Shown here piece after piece: positions 1 to 5,743 of a DNA stretch of 5,793 bases; position 1 is the first letter of the stretch, and each line of letters begins with the position of its first letter. The translations under genes were made by a program, and so were the position numbers. The notes beneath the pieces were generated by a model, which had not been told where the DNA came from, made no database searches, and saw only the letters and a list, made by a program, of their open reading frames with translations. Origin of the DNA: an uncultured Clostridia bacterium (GTDB taxonomy: Bacteria > Bacillota > Clostridia > Oscillospirales > Ruminococcaceae); NCBI GenBank assembly GCA_947427325.1, contig CANEHP010000144.1, positions 1 through 5,793 of the forward strand, read 5' to 3'.

Positions 1-47
1 CAAAATTTGCTCGAAAATCTGCGCACCATTCCTATGAGAACAAGTTC
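1..47 (-). mobile_element. MITE-like repeat, copy 1 (cut by window start)
   Basis: The reverse complement of these 47 bases is identical, base for base, to the left end (3805-3851) of the complete 160-bp repeat inside the Nudix pseudogene. It starts with the terminal sequence GAACTTGTTCTCATAG. The copy lies in the opposite orientation to the complete copy and runs off the window. The bases just outside its end, 48-50, are TAA, the same trinucleotide duplicated around the complete copy. It begins 19 bases beyond the stop codon of the last gene of the cluster, so its inverted-repeat structure may lie in the 3' end of the operon transcript. Whether it acts as a terminator cannot be judged because the rest of the copy is missing. 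Confidence 0.85.
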
Positions 48-66
48 TAACTTTTTTCTACTCTTT

Positions 67-555
67 CTAAATCTGCCTTGAAACAAAATGCAATATCTCA
101 TTTTTATTGCTCAGAATATGCGGTATCAGCTCCGGTGGATACACCTTAAGTCCGTTTCTCAGCTCATTAAGCGACACCCAGCAATATTCCATGTCCATAC
201 GCTGATCATCAAATCCTTCATGTCCCCAAAATGAGCCTTCAAGGGGAATATCGCTGCCGATCAAATGAACTTTATAATACAACCCTATCTGATGACAAGG
301 CGTTTTACCCCAACGCCAAAAGGTTTCTCCCACCGCAAACAGGCTGTCAACGGCTATTTCAGCGTGAATTTCTTCCATAAATTCCCTTTTCAAAGTGTCC
401 TTGCTGACCTCAAACCGAGATACATGACCGCCTATAAGGGAATAATCATCGCCCTTGGGCTTTTGAAGCAGTATTTTATTGTTTTGAATAAGTAGTCCCG
501 CAACTCGATAGGAAAAAATAAAATCCTCTGCTTTAAATAAAATATCATTCTTCAT
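67..555 (-). CDS. Nudix hydrolase-like protein with variant Nudix box
   Basis: This encodes a 162-aa cytosolic protein of the Nudix superfamily, whose members cleave nucleoside diphosphates linked to another moiety using Mg2+ or Mn2+. The N-terminal strand region (about 15-40, with LLIQNNKILLQKP) leads into a Nudix box at G43-E49-R57-E58-E61-E62. The metal-binding REFMEE core is intact. The usual glycine of the box (REUxEExGU) is replaced by H64, followed by A65 where a bulky aliphatic residue is normal, so activity or substrate may differ. The C-terminal part contains a proline-rich YPPELIP segment near 139-145. The ATG overlaps the upstream stop codon by 4 bases (ATGA), and an AGGGGGA ribosome binding site lies about 7 bases before it, which supports this start. 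The substrate cannot be read from the sequence. It is the last gene before repeat copy 1. Confidence 0.85.
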   Translation of the reverse strand: MKNDILFKAEDFIFSYRVAGLLIQNNKILLQKPKGDDYSLIGGHVSRFEVSKDTLKREFMEEIHAEIAVDSLFAVGETFWRWGKTPCHQIGLYYKVHLIGSDIPLEGSFWGHEGFDDQRMDMEYCWVSLNELRNGLKVYPPELIPHILSNKNEILHFVSRQI

Positions 556-818
556 CGTGATTTCCCCCTTAAAGAATCGCTGAATTTCTTCAATTCCCTT
601 TTCTTCTCCTCTGAAAGAGCGTTATATTCGGTATTGCTGATTGCCCCCTCCAATGTATACAAATGCACCAAGCAAACCTTGGGATAGGTTTCCTTAAGCT
701 TGAAAAATGCCTCCTTAGAACCTGTTTCAATAAGCTTTTCGGCAGTATCTATCCTGACTGCTTTCAGTTTTTTCTCTAACTCCTTGCCGATATTCATCAT
801 TGAGTTTAAATCGGACAT
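552..818 (-). CDS. Stand-alone TfoX C-terminal domain (helix-hairpin-helix-like) protein
   Basis: This encodes an 88-aa protein that resembles the C-terminal domain of TfoX/Sxy (TfoX_C family) over nearly its whole length. The family pattern is visible as MNIGKELEKKLKAVRIDTAEKL (about 8-29), GSKEAFFKLKE (33-43), CLVHLYTLEGAI (49-60) and a final SEEKKRELKKF helix (69-79). The N-terminal TfoX domain is absent, as in many Bacillota proteins of this type. In proteobacteria full-length TfoX regulates competence. The role of the isolated domain is not established, and protein or nucleic acid binding is only inferred from its helix-hairpin-helix-like fold. The ATG is preceded by a strong AAAGGAG site 7 bases upstream. 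The stop overlaps the following Nudix gene by 4 bases, so these two are probably co-translated. It follows hisF after 39 bases with no evident terminator. Confidence 0.85.
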   Translation of the reverse strand: MSDLNSMMNIGKELEKKLKAVRIDTAEKLIETGSKEAFFKLKETYPKVCLVHLYTLEGAISNTEYNALSEEKKRELKKFSDSLRGKSR

Positions 819-857
819 ATCGTTTCTCCTTTCCTACCGAAACTTCCGTAGAATCTG

Positions 858-1616
858 TTAAACCCTGACAGTAATCCCACTCTTTTTCAAATCCTCCTTA
901 ACTTCTCTGACCGTCAATTCTCCAAAATGAAACAGTGAAGCTGCCAAAGCCGCAGAAGCTCCCGTTTCCTCCAGAACCTCAGAGAAATCAGACAGCCTTC
1001 CCGCTCCCCCGCTTGCAATAACGGGGATATTTACCTTACTGCAAACATAGTTCAGCATTTCCTTGTCAAAGCCGTTTCGTGTGCCGTCTGCATCCATGGA
1101 GTTAAGGCATATTTCCCCCGCTCCCCACCGCTCTATTTCCTCAACCCACTTTCCAAGCTCGATTTTCATATCCACTCTGCCGCCGTTTTTATACACAGTG
1201 TAACCGCCTATTCCGTCACGCTTTGCGTCAATGCCTACAACAACGCACTGACTGCCGAATATTTTAGCCGCTTCAATTATCAAATCGGGATTGTTCAAAG
1301 CCTGAGAATTTACCGAAACCTTATCCGCCCCTGCTCTTAGTGTGTCTCTAAAATCATCTATGGTGGCAATGCCTCCGCCTACGCATAGTGGTACAAACAC
1401 ACGCTTTGCCGTTTCACGAACCACATCGAGAATAAGTCCCCTGCCCTCCGCAGAAGCTGTTATATCGTAAAAAACAAGCTCGTCAGCGCCTTGTCTGTTG
1501 TACTCCTCTGCAAAAGCCACAGGGTCGCCCACTTCCTTTATTCCCTCAAAATTAACGCCCTTGACTACCTTTCCGTTTCTGACGTCAAGACAAGGGATTA
1601 TTCTTTTTGCAAGCAT
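858..1616 (-). CDS. hisF: Imidazole glycerol phosphate synthase cyclase subunit HisF
   Basis: HisF, 252 aa, the usual length, is a cytosolic (beta-alpha)8 barrel. With HisH it converts PRFAR plus ammonia into imidazole glycerol phosphate and AICAR. The two catalytic aspartates are visible as D11 in IIPCLDV and D130 in VVVGIDAKR. Phosphate-binding loops are visible as CVGGGI (78-83), DADGTRNG and the late ASGGAG. The frame is open further upstream to 1682, but I chose the ATG at 1616 because MLAKRIIPCLDV is the family's canonical N-terminus. This ATG overlaps the hisA stop as TAATG, and an AGGAGA site lies within the last hisA codons. The upstream extension only overlaps hisA in another frame. 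HisF appears complete, ending in the usual GITVRV-like tail. Confidence 0.98.
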   Translation of the reverse strand: MLAKRIIPCLDVRNGKVVKGVNFEGIKEVGDPVAFAEEYNRQGADELVFYDITASAEGRGLILDVVRETAKRVFVPLCVGGGIATIDDFRDTLRAGADKVSVNSQALNNPDLIIEAAKIFGSQCVVVGIDAKRDGIGGYTVYKNGGRVDMKIELGKWVEEIERWGAGEICLNSMDADGTRNGFDKEMLNYVCSKVNIPVIASGGAGRLSDFSEVLEETGASAALAASLFHFGELTVREVKEDLKKSGITVRV

Positions 1617-2338
1617 TATTTTTCTCCTATTTCTATTGCTTCTTTTAAATCCAAAGTACCGCTGTAAATAGATTTGCCGCATACTGCTCCGTACAGTCCC
1701 ATTTTCTTGCAGACCTTTATATCGTCAATATTATGCACGCCGCCGCTGGCGATAATATTGCACTTATCCCCTGCCGCATTTTTAAGCTCAGAAAGCTGTG
1801 CCGCATTAACTCCCGAAAGCGTTCCGTCCTTTGAAATATCGGTAAAGATTATATTTTTAACCCCTGCCTTTATCATCTCTAAGGCTAAATCTATATAATT
1901 CACCTGCGAGCTTTCAAGCCAGCCCTCTGCCGCAACAATACCGTCCTTTGCGTCAATGCCCACAGCAATCTTCTCTCCGTACTCCTTAACGGCGTCTGTA
2001 ACAATTTGAGGATTTTTGAGGGCAACAGAACCCAAAATAACCCGTGAAATGCCCCTTGAAATATAATGCTCCACAGTATCAAGGCTGCGAATACCGCCGC
2101 CGACCTCTACCTTTAAATCGGTGTTTTTGGCAATATCAAGGAAAATATCACCGTTTACGGGTTTCCCCTCTTTTGCCCCGTTCAAATCAACCATATGAAT
2201 CCAAGACGCTCCCGCAGCTTCAAAGCCCTTAGCGGTTTCCATACAGCTTTCCGCAACCTTATGGACAGTAGAAAAGTCGCCCTTTAATAAACGGACACAA
2301 TTTCCGTCTTTAATGTCTATTGCAGGTAAAATCACCAT
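1616..2338 (-). CDS. hisA: ProFAR isomerase HisA
   Basis: HisA, 240 aa, is a cytosolic (beta-alpha)8-barrel isomerase that opens the aminoaldose ProFAR to PRFAR, the substrate of HisFH. Diagnostic features are MVILPAIDIKDG at the N-terminus with catalytic D8, the VEVGGGIRS phosphate loop (about 77-85), AVGIDAKDG with catalytic D129, the TDISKDGTLSG loop (166-176) and IIASGGV near 196-202. Length and motifs are normal. The start is fixed by homology and by a GAGGTGAT ribosome binding site at the right distance. HisA follows a 107-bp gap with candidate promoters, so hisA-hisF and the genes after it may have their own transcript. Its stop shares a base with the hisF start codon (TAATG), implying coupled translation of the two related barrels. 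Confidence 0.98.
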   Translation of the reverse strand: MVILPAIDIKDGNCVRLLKGDFSTVHKVAESCMETAKGFEAAGASWIHMVDLNGAKEGKPVNGDIFLDIAKNTDLKVEVGGGIRSLDTVEHYISRGISRVILGSVALKNPQIVTDAVKEYGEKIAVGIDAKDGIVAAEGWLESSQVNYIDLALEMIKAGVKNIIFTDISKDGTLSGVNAAQLSELKNAAGDKCNIIASGGVHNIDDIKVCKKMGLYGAVCGKSIYSGTLDLKEAIEIGEK

Positions 2339-2341
2339 ATT

Positions 2342-2349
2342 ATCACCTC
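2342..2349 (-). promoter_or_regulatory. Ribosome binding site of hisA
   Basis: On the coding strand the sequence reads GAGGTGAT followed by AAT and the hisA ATG. Taking GAGGTG as the core, the spacing to ATG is 5 bases. This is a near-consensus Shine-Dalgarno sequence. It is fully intergenic, unlike most other starts in the cluster, whose sites lie inside the preceding gene. Confidence 0.8.
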
Positions 2350-2390
2350 ATAAAATTTTTTTCAGCTTCAATAGATTTAATCATTGTTAT

Positions 2391-2399
2391 ATTATATCA
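2391..2399 (-). promoter_or_regulatory. Candidate extended -10 promoter for hisA-hisF
   Basis: The coding strand has TGATATAAT, a perfect TATAAT with the TGn extension used by housekeeping sigma factors when the -35 box is weak. It lies 52 bases upstream of the hisA ATG, leaving an untranslated leader of roughly 45 bases. No good TTGACA-like hexamer is present at 16-18 bases upstream, so the call depends on the extended -10. The region is AT-rich, so chance occurrence is possible. No T-box hallmark was seen in the leader, which is too short to hold one. Confidence 0.5.
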
Positions 2400-2444
2400 G
2401 CTTTTTTAGAAGAGCTTTGTTTTCACTTTTTTGATACCCTGTAT

Positions 2445-2453
2445 ATTATAGCA
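2445..2453 (-). promoter_or_regulatory. Second candidate extended -10 at the macrodomain gene end
   Basis: The coding strand has TGCTATAAT, again TGn plus a perfect TATAAT, overlapping the last codons and stop of the macrodomain gene and lying 54 bases upstream of the other candidate. There is no convincing -35 hexamer. It could be a second start point for hisA-hisF transcription or a chance match in AT-rich DNA; the sequence alone does not decide. Confidence 0.3.
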
Positions 2454-2886
2454 TTTTGACTAAAATCTCGAAATCGGTTGTTTCAAAAACCTCTCGAATA
2501 ACACTTTTAACTTCTGCCCAATCAAGCTTATCCAACCCGCAGCTGATTTTCGGCATTGCGATCTTACCAATCTTCAATTCTATAATCTGCCCTTTAAAAT
2601 CCTCCAGCGCCTGCTTCAGCGTTTCGAGGGTAGGTTTATGAAAATACCGTTCCTTAGTCACCAAATTTCCCACAACAACACCGTTTGTTTTTGTCAAAAG
2701 GCAGTAACCCCTGCCTGCCCAGTCCCTTTGATACTCACTGCAAAGCTGTTTTTTAACGCCCATTTGTGCAAACGTCTTTGCAATTCCTGCACCAAGGGCA
2801 AAATCCGAGCTAATACAATGGCATAGGGCATATTTTTCCAAAATATTGCTGTCAAATAAATCTCCCTGTTGTTCGGAAAATGTCAT
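2446..2886 (-). CDS. TARG1-like macrodomain protein (putative ADP-ribosyl hydrolase)
   Basis: This encodes a 146-aa protein that is a single macrodomain of the TARG1/OARD1 (ALC1-like) class. Members bind ADP-ribose and remove it from proteins, nucleic acids or O-acetyl-ADP-ribose. Visible signatures in order are QQGDLFD (6-12), the adenosine pocket CHCISSDFALGAGIA (22-36), LVTKERYFHKPT (75-86) and MPKISCGLDKLDW (111-123). K78 and D119 align by motif with the catalytic lysine and aspartate of human TARG1, so activity is plausible. There is no signal peptide, so it is cytosolic. The start overlaps the hisH stop by 4 bases (ATGA) with GGAGG upstream, placing it firmly in the histidine operon. 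No DarT-like toxin lies next to it, so a DarG-type antitoxin role is not supported here. The physiological substrate is unknown. Confidence 0.9.
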   Translation of the reverse strand: MTFSEQQGDLFDSNILEKYALCHCISSDFALGAGIAKTFAQMGVKKQLCSEYQRDWAGRGYCLLTKTNGVVVGNLVTKERYFHKPTLETLKQALEDFKGQIIELKIGKIAMPKISCGLDKLDWAEVKSVIREVFETTDFEILVKML

Positions 2887-3485
2887 AGCTCACCAAACCT
2901 CCGCAAAATTTCAAGCCCCGCTTCACCGCTTTTCTCAGGGTGAAACTGTGCGCCGTAAACAGTACCTCCGTTGCCCACCAAGGCAGGAACTTTTCCGCCG
3001 TAATCGGCATAAGCGTAAACATAATCGCCCGAACAGTCAGCTGCATAGGAATGAACAAAATAAACATACTGCCCCTCGTCAATACCGTTAAGCAAGAAAC
3101 ATTCCTTATTATATTCCAAAGAGTTCCAGCCCATTTGCGGAACAGCTAAATTTCCTTCGGGTTTCATCAGCTTAACCGAGCCTTTTATCAGCCCTAACCC
3201 CTCATGCTCGCCAAATTCACAGCTTTTCTCAAATAAAAGCTGCATACCGAGGCATATGCCCAAAAAAGGCTTTTTTACAGCTTCGGCTTTTACAGTTTCG
3301 GCAAGACCCGAGTTATTTAACTTATCCATAGCGTCGCCAAAAGCCCCCACCCCGGGGAGAATCAAACGTTTCGCCTTAATAATTTCTTCTTTATCCGAGG
3401 TTATTATATTTTCAAGCCCCAAATAATTAAGTGCATTCCGCACACTGAATAAATTTCCCGCTCCGTAATCAATAATTGCAATCAT
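2883..3485 (-). CDS. hisH: Imidazole glycerol phosphate synthase glutaminase subunit HisH
   Basis: HisH, 200 aa, is a class I glutamine amidotransferase that hydrolyses glutamine and passes ammonia to HisF in the IGP synthase heterodimer. The catalytic triad is intact: the nucleophile C78 in FLGICLGMQLLF, and H182 with E184 in QFHPEKSG. The N-terminal IAIIDYGAGN and the oxyanion-region LPGVGAFG (43-50) are also typical. The length is normal. Its ATG overlaps the stop of the upstream Nudix gene by 4 bases. That Nudix gene is now frameshifted, so ribosomes starting at its GTG stop near 3759 and no longer reach hisH. HisH keeps its own GAGGA site about 9-10 bases before the ATG. HisA and the macrodomain gene separate it from its partner hisF. 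Confidence 0.98.
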   Translation of the reverse strand: MIAIIDYGAGNLFSVRNALNYLGLENIITSDKEEIIKAKRLILPGVGAFGDAMDKLNNSGLAETVKAEAVKKPFLGICLGMQLLFEKSCEFGEHEGLGLIKGSVKLMKPEGNLAVPQMGWNSLEYNKECFLLNGIDEGQYVYFVHSYAADCSGDYVYAYADYGGKVPALVGNGGTVYGAQFHPEKSGEAGLEILRRFGEL

Positions 3486-3804
3486 AAAAGCTGTTCCTCA
3501 AATAATTTTATATGTTCCATAATATGCCCGATATTTCCTTCGCCCGCATATTCCTTCATATCCAAGAAATCGTGGTCAAAGCCGCTCCAAAAAAGAGTGT
3601 TTTCATTACCCACCACATCGACCTCACAGTTAAGCCTTCCCACATAAACCTCAACATAGCAGTTATCAAGATAGTATGTGAAATCCATAAGGTGAGTAAG
3701 CTTTATTTGCTCTTTTGTAATACCGGTTTCTTCAAAAAGCTCACGGTAAGCGGCGGATTCATGATTTTCCTTTTCCTCGATCTTGCCGCCAACCATATTT
3801 ATAA

Positions 3805-3859
3805 GAACTTGTTCTCATAGGAATGGTGCGCAGATTTTCGAGCAAATTTTGTCGAGGAC
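3805..3859. repeat. Left inverted arm of the element
   Basis: This arm matches the reverse complement of 3910-3964 with about seven mismatches and two single-base gaps over 55 bases. The shared blocks are the first 16 bases, CGCA, TTTTCG, GCAAATTTTG and CGA. The first 47 bases are identical to copy 1 at the window's left edge. In RNA the two arms could form a long stem around a 50-base central region. Confidence 0.9.
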
Positions 3860-3909
3860 AAGGAAAAATTCCGCAGGAATACTCGTGTATTTCAAGAAAT
3901 TTTGACGCA

Positions 3910-3964
3910 GTCATCGGCAAAATTTGCCGAAAAGATGCGTGCCAATTTCTATGAGAACAAGTTC
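3910..3964. repeat. Right inverted arm of the element
   Basis: This is the partner of 3805-3859. It contains an internal palindrome at 3914-3928 (CGGCAAA, A, TTTGCCG) that the left arm has in weaker form. The central region between the arms has two more small hairpins, ATTCC-GCA-GGAAT and ATTTC-AA-GAAAT, so the whole element is rich in self-complementary sequence. Confidence 0.88.
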
Positions 3965-4057
3965 TAAGACCTTTGTATGGAGCTTTCAGTCTTTTGCACA
4001 TAAGCATTCTGCTTTTATCCCTGCTGAATACTGCCACAAGATTGTAGCCCTGCACTT

Positions 4058-4642
4058 TTATAACGCCCCCTTTGCGGAAACGGCAGAGCCGTCCGAGTTC
4101 GGTTTTACCGCCTGCTTTAAAGCGTAAGCAAGCGACTTAAATAACGCTTCAGTGATATGATGATCGTTTTTGCCGTATTCCGCTTTAAGGTGCATAGTAA
4201 TTCCTGCGTTAAAGGCAAATGCCCTCATAAATTCCTCGGTAAGGCAGCTGTCGTAATCTCCGATTTTTTCATTGGAAAACTCGGCGTTAAACACAAGGAA
4301 AGGACGGTTGCTTATATCCAGTGCGCAAAAAGCCAATGCCTCGTCCATAGGCATAAAGGCAGAACCAAAGCGCATTATTCCCGATTTATCTCCCAAAGCA
4401 TCGTTAAAGGCTTTACCAAGGCAAATTCCCACATCTTCAACACTGTGATGTCCGTCTACATTTAAATCTCCCATACAAGAAACCGTAAGGTCAAAGCCGC
4501 CGTGTACGGCAAAGGAGTTCAGCATATGGTCGAAAAAGCCTATGCCTGTATTTATGCCGATATTTCCGCCGCCGTCAAGATCCAAAGAAACCTTTATATC
4601 GGTCTCCTTGGTTTTTCTTATAATTTCTGCTTTTCTGTTCAT
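4058..4642 (-). CDS. hisB: Imidazoleglycerol-phosphate dehydratase HisB
   Basis: HisB, 194 aa, is the monofunctional dehydratase, without the phosphatase domain of the enterobacterial fusion. It converts imidazole glycerol phosphate to imidazole acetol phosphate and in this family works as a manganese-dependent 24-mer in the cytosol. The metal-binding repeats are clear: D38-H39 in GFFDHMLN, H65-H66 and E69 in DGHHSVEDVG, and H161-H162 with E165 in DHHITEALFK. The frame is open ten codons further, to a TTG at 4672. I chose the ATG at 4642 because MNRKAEIIRKTKETDI matches the family N-terminus and the size is then normal. An AAGGG site lies about 12 bases upstream, slightly far. The stop is 2 bases before the GTG of the broken Nudix gene. 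Confidence 0.97.
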   Translation of the reverse strand: MNRKAEIIRKTKETDIKVSLDLDGGGNIGINTGIGFFDHMLNSFAVHGGFDLTVSCMGDLNVDGHHSVEDVGICLGKAFNDALGDKSGIMRFGSAFMPMDEALAFCALDISNRPFLVFNAEFSNEKIGDYDSCLTEEFMRAFAFNAGITMHLKAEYGKNDHHITEALFKSLAYALKQAVKPNSDGSAVSAKGAL

Positions 4643-4685
4643 ATTTTCGGTAATCCCTTTCTTATGTAACAACTGTTTTGTGTGT

Positions 4686-5708
4686 TTATTTAAGTGTATC
4701 CTCCAAAAAACAATTCAGCAAATAGGTTTTATAATCATCTAAGAAAAATGCCCGTTCGGATTGTATGTTCCCATACTTTTTGACAAGCTCTTGAAAAGAT
4801 ATATTTTTTGCCAAATTCAAAGCGTAGGTATCCTCTTCCAAAATTCTTCTTATCAGTTCATCGGGATAATCCGCCTTAAGGTTTCCTATTTTCCATGCCT
4901 CGGACATATTTGTAAAATTGAAAAACACATCATAGGTGTTGGAAATATATAAAACAATCAAATCATCATTGTGATAAGACGGGTGAGATGTATCATTTTC
5001 CAGCTGCTCCACACATTCCCTTTCTGTCATAACCTTATCGAAATTCAAATAATATTGCTTCAAAATTTCGGGGATATCAGACTTTTGAATACGTATATCG
5101 TAAAGCCTTCGATTTTCTCCGTCACAGCTTCCCGCATGAACGAAAAACTTAAATTCATCTTGAACTGAAGTACATCTTTCTTTCAGCTTTAGGGTTTCTG
5201 CCAGCCGCAGCAGCTCCACAAGCGAATCTTTGTTTTCCTCGTTGATAAACGCCTGCCATCTGGGCGTGATACGGTTGGCAATCAGGATTTCCGTCGCTTT
5301 CAATAATTCCCGAAATGCTCCCTTTCTGCCAACGTATTTATCCGTTAATTCTTCCATTCCGAAGAATGTAAGCTGAACTTTTTTCGTGCCCACATCTTTC
5401 AAGAATTTTACATATTCGGGGTCTCTCACAATACGCCAGAAGCTTGCCAATTTAAACCTTTGGGGCTTTGAATTTACCGAAATCCGCATATCCCTTTCCC
5501 AACGCTCCTTGTAATCACTGCAAAAATCAGGCTCCCTCAGCCAGCTGTAGTATGTGATTTGATTGAAATACGGTTTAAAGAAATCCACAATCCGTTTGTC
5601 TGAATCCGAATCCATCTGTTTATTGGGCATATGCCCTAACCAACAATGCCTGCATCTGTTTGGGCAGCCGTACATATCTACTGCTAACGTTAATGATTTT
5701 TGGTTCAT
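4686..5708 (-). CDS. Radical SAM protein of unknown function
   Basis: This encodes a 340-aa protein with an N-terminal radical SAM cluster motif, C15-x3-C19-x2-C22 in GCPNRCRHCW, which binds a 4Fe-4S cluster and S-adenosylmethionine. The motif starts within 15 residues of the N-terminus, as expected for a bare TIM-barrel radical SAM enzyme with no leading domain. I see no second cysteine cluster of SPASM or twitch type in the C-terminal half, although a WKIGNLKADYPDELI segment near 280-294 loosely resembles the end region of such proteins. No signal peptide or membrane segment is apparent. The ATG has a GAGGG site about 10 bases upstream. It lies 43 bases before hisB on the same strand with no visible terminator, so it may be cotranscribed. 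I cannot name a substrate, and no known histidine enzyme is of this type except phosphatase and dehydrogenase steps filled by unrelated families. Confidence 0.85.
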   Translation of the reverse strand: MNQKSLTLAVDMYGCPNRCRHCWLGHMPNKQMDSDSDKRIVDFFKPYFNQITYYSWLREPDFCSDYKERWERDMRISVNSKPQRFKLASFWRIVRDPEYVKFLKDVGTKKVQLTFFGMEELTDKYVGRKGAFRELLKATEILIANRITPRWQAFINEENKDSLVELLRLAETLKLKERCTSVQDEFKFFVHAGSCDGENRRLYDIRIQKSDIPEILKQYYLNFDKVMTERECVEQLENDTSHPSYHNDDLIVLYISNTYDVFFNFTNMSEAWKIGNLKADYPDELIRRILEEDTYALNLAKNISFQELVKKYGNIQSERAFFLDDYKTYLLNCFLEDTLK

Positions 5709-5743
5709 TTGCTTTTTTCCCTCATAAACATGGTAAGCTTTTA

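Larger units (their letters stand above)
3805..3964. mobile_element. Complete 160-bp MITE-like element with TAA target duplication
   Basis: This small non-autonomous element interrupts the Nudix gene. Its ends are perfect 16-bp inverted repeats GAACTTGTTCTCATAG, extending into 55-bp imperfect arms. It is flanked by TAA at 3802-3804 and 3965-3967, a 3-bp target duplication. The element plus one TAA can be removed to restore the host reading frame exactly, which proves insertion rather than ancestral sequence. It is too small for a transposase. The TAA/TTA target and short end sequence resemble the IS5 superfamily (IS1031-type TNA targets), so mobilisation in trans by such a transposase is my inference. 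The minus-strand frame continuing from the Nudix start is open through the whole element. Confidence 0.92.
3482..4055 (-). pseudogene. Nudix hydrolase gene interrupted by a 160-bp MITE-like repeat
   Basis: The 5' part (GTG at 4055 to about 3968) encodes 30 residues ending KAPYKGL. The 3' part (from about 3802 to 3482) encodes NMVGGKIEEKE followed by the rest of a Nudix hydrolase. The Nudix box is complete: G36, E42, R50, E51, E54, E55, G57 in the rebuilt numbering. Removing the repeat with one TAA duplicate joins the pieces as KGL-I-NMVGGK and gives a 136-aa protein without a stop, a normal size for the family. The net insertion of 163 bases shifts the frame. The GTG start, 2 bases after the hisB stop with AAAGGGGG upstream, now gives a 98-residue chimera ending at 3759. 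The 3' fragment could at most restart at the ATG at 3796, which has no clear ribosome binding site and lacks the first beta strands. The original substrate is unknown. Confidence 0.93.

Noticed and set aside
819..857. Terminator or regulatory hairpin between hisF and the TfoX_C gene
   Set aside because: The CTACGGAA/TTTCGGTAG pairing has a mismatch and almost no loop, and no T-run follows; it overlaps the region leading into the ribosome binding site.
1617..1682. N-terminal extension of hisF by 22 codons
   Set aside because: It lies inside hisA in another frame and the canonical HisF N-terminus with D11 begins at the ATG at 1616.
2044..2232. Plus-strand open frames opposite hisA, hisH, hisB and the radical SAM gene
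   Set aside because: They lie wholly or mostly opposite well-conserved genes and show no recognisable protein features.
2401..2425. Intrinsic terminator after the macrodomain gene
   Set aside because: The AGCT-based stem is very short with a bulge, and no T-run follows on the coding strand.
2339..2445. Histidine T-box or other riboswitch before hisA
   Set aside because: The gap is too short and lacks the T-box sequence and an antiterminator-terminator pair.
2446..2886. DarG-type antitoxin of a DarT/DarG pair
   Set aside because: No DarT-like gene is adjacent, and the protein is a single macrodomain without the DarG C-terminal domain.
3759..3804. Programmed frameshift to rescue the Nudix protein across the element
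   Set aside because: The extra bases are a recent insertion with a target duplication, and no slippery site was seen; even a frameshift would leave about 54 foreign residues before the Nudix box.
4643..4672. Longer hisB start at a TTG
   Set aside because: The ATG at 4642 matches the family N-terminus and usual length; the extra ten residues have no family support.
5705..5731. Short leader peptide (MFMREKSK) ending in an overlap with the radical SAM start
   Set aside because: It is only eight codons, has no ribosome binding site of its own and no histidine codons to suggest attenuation.
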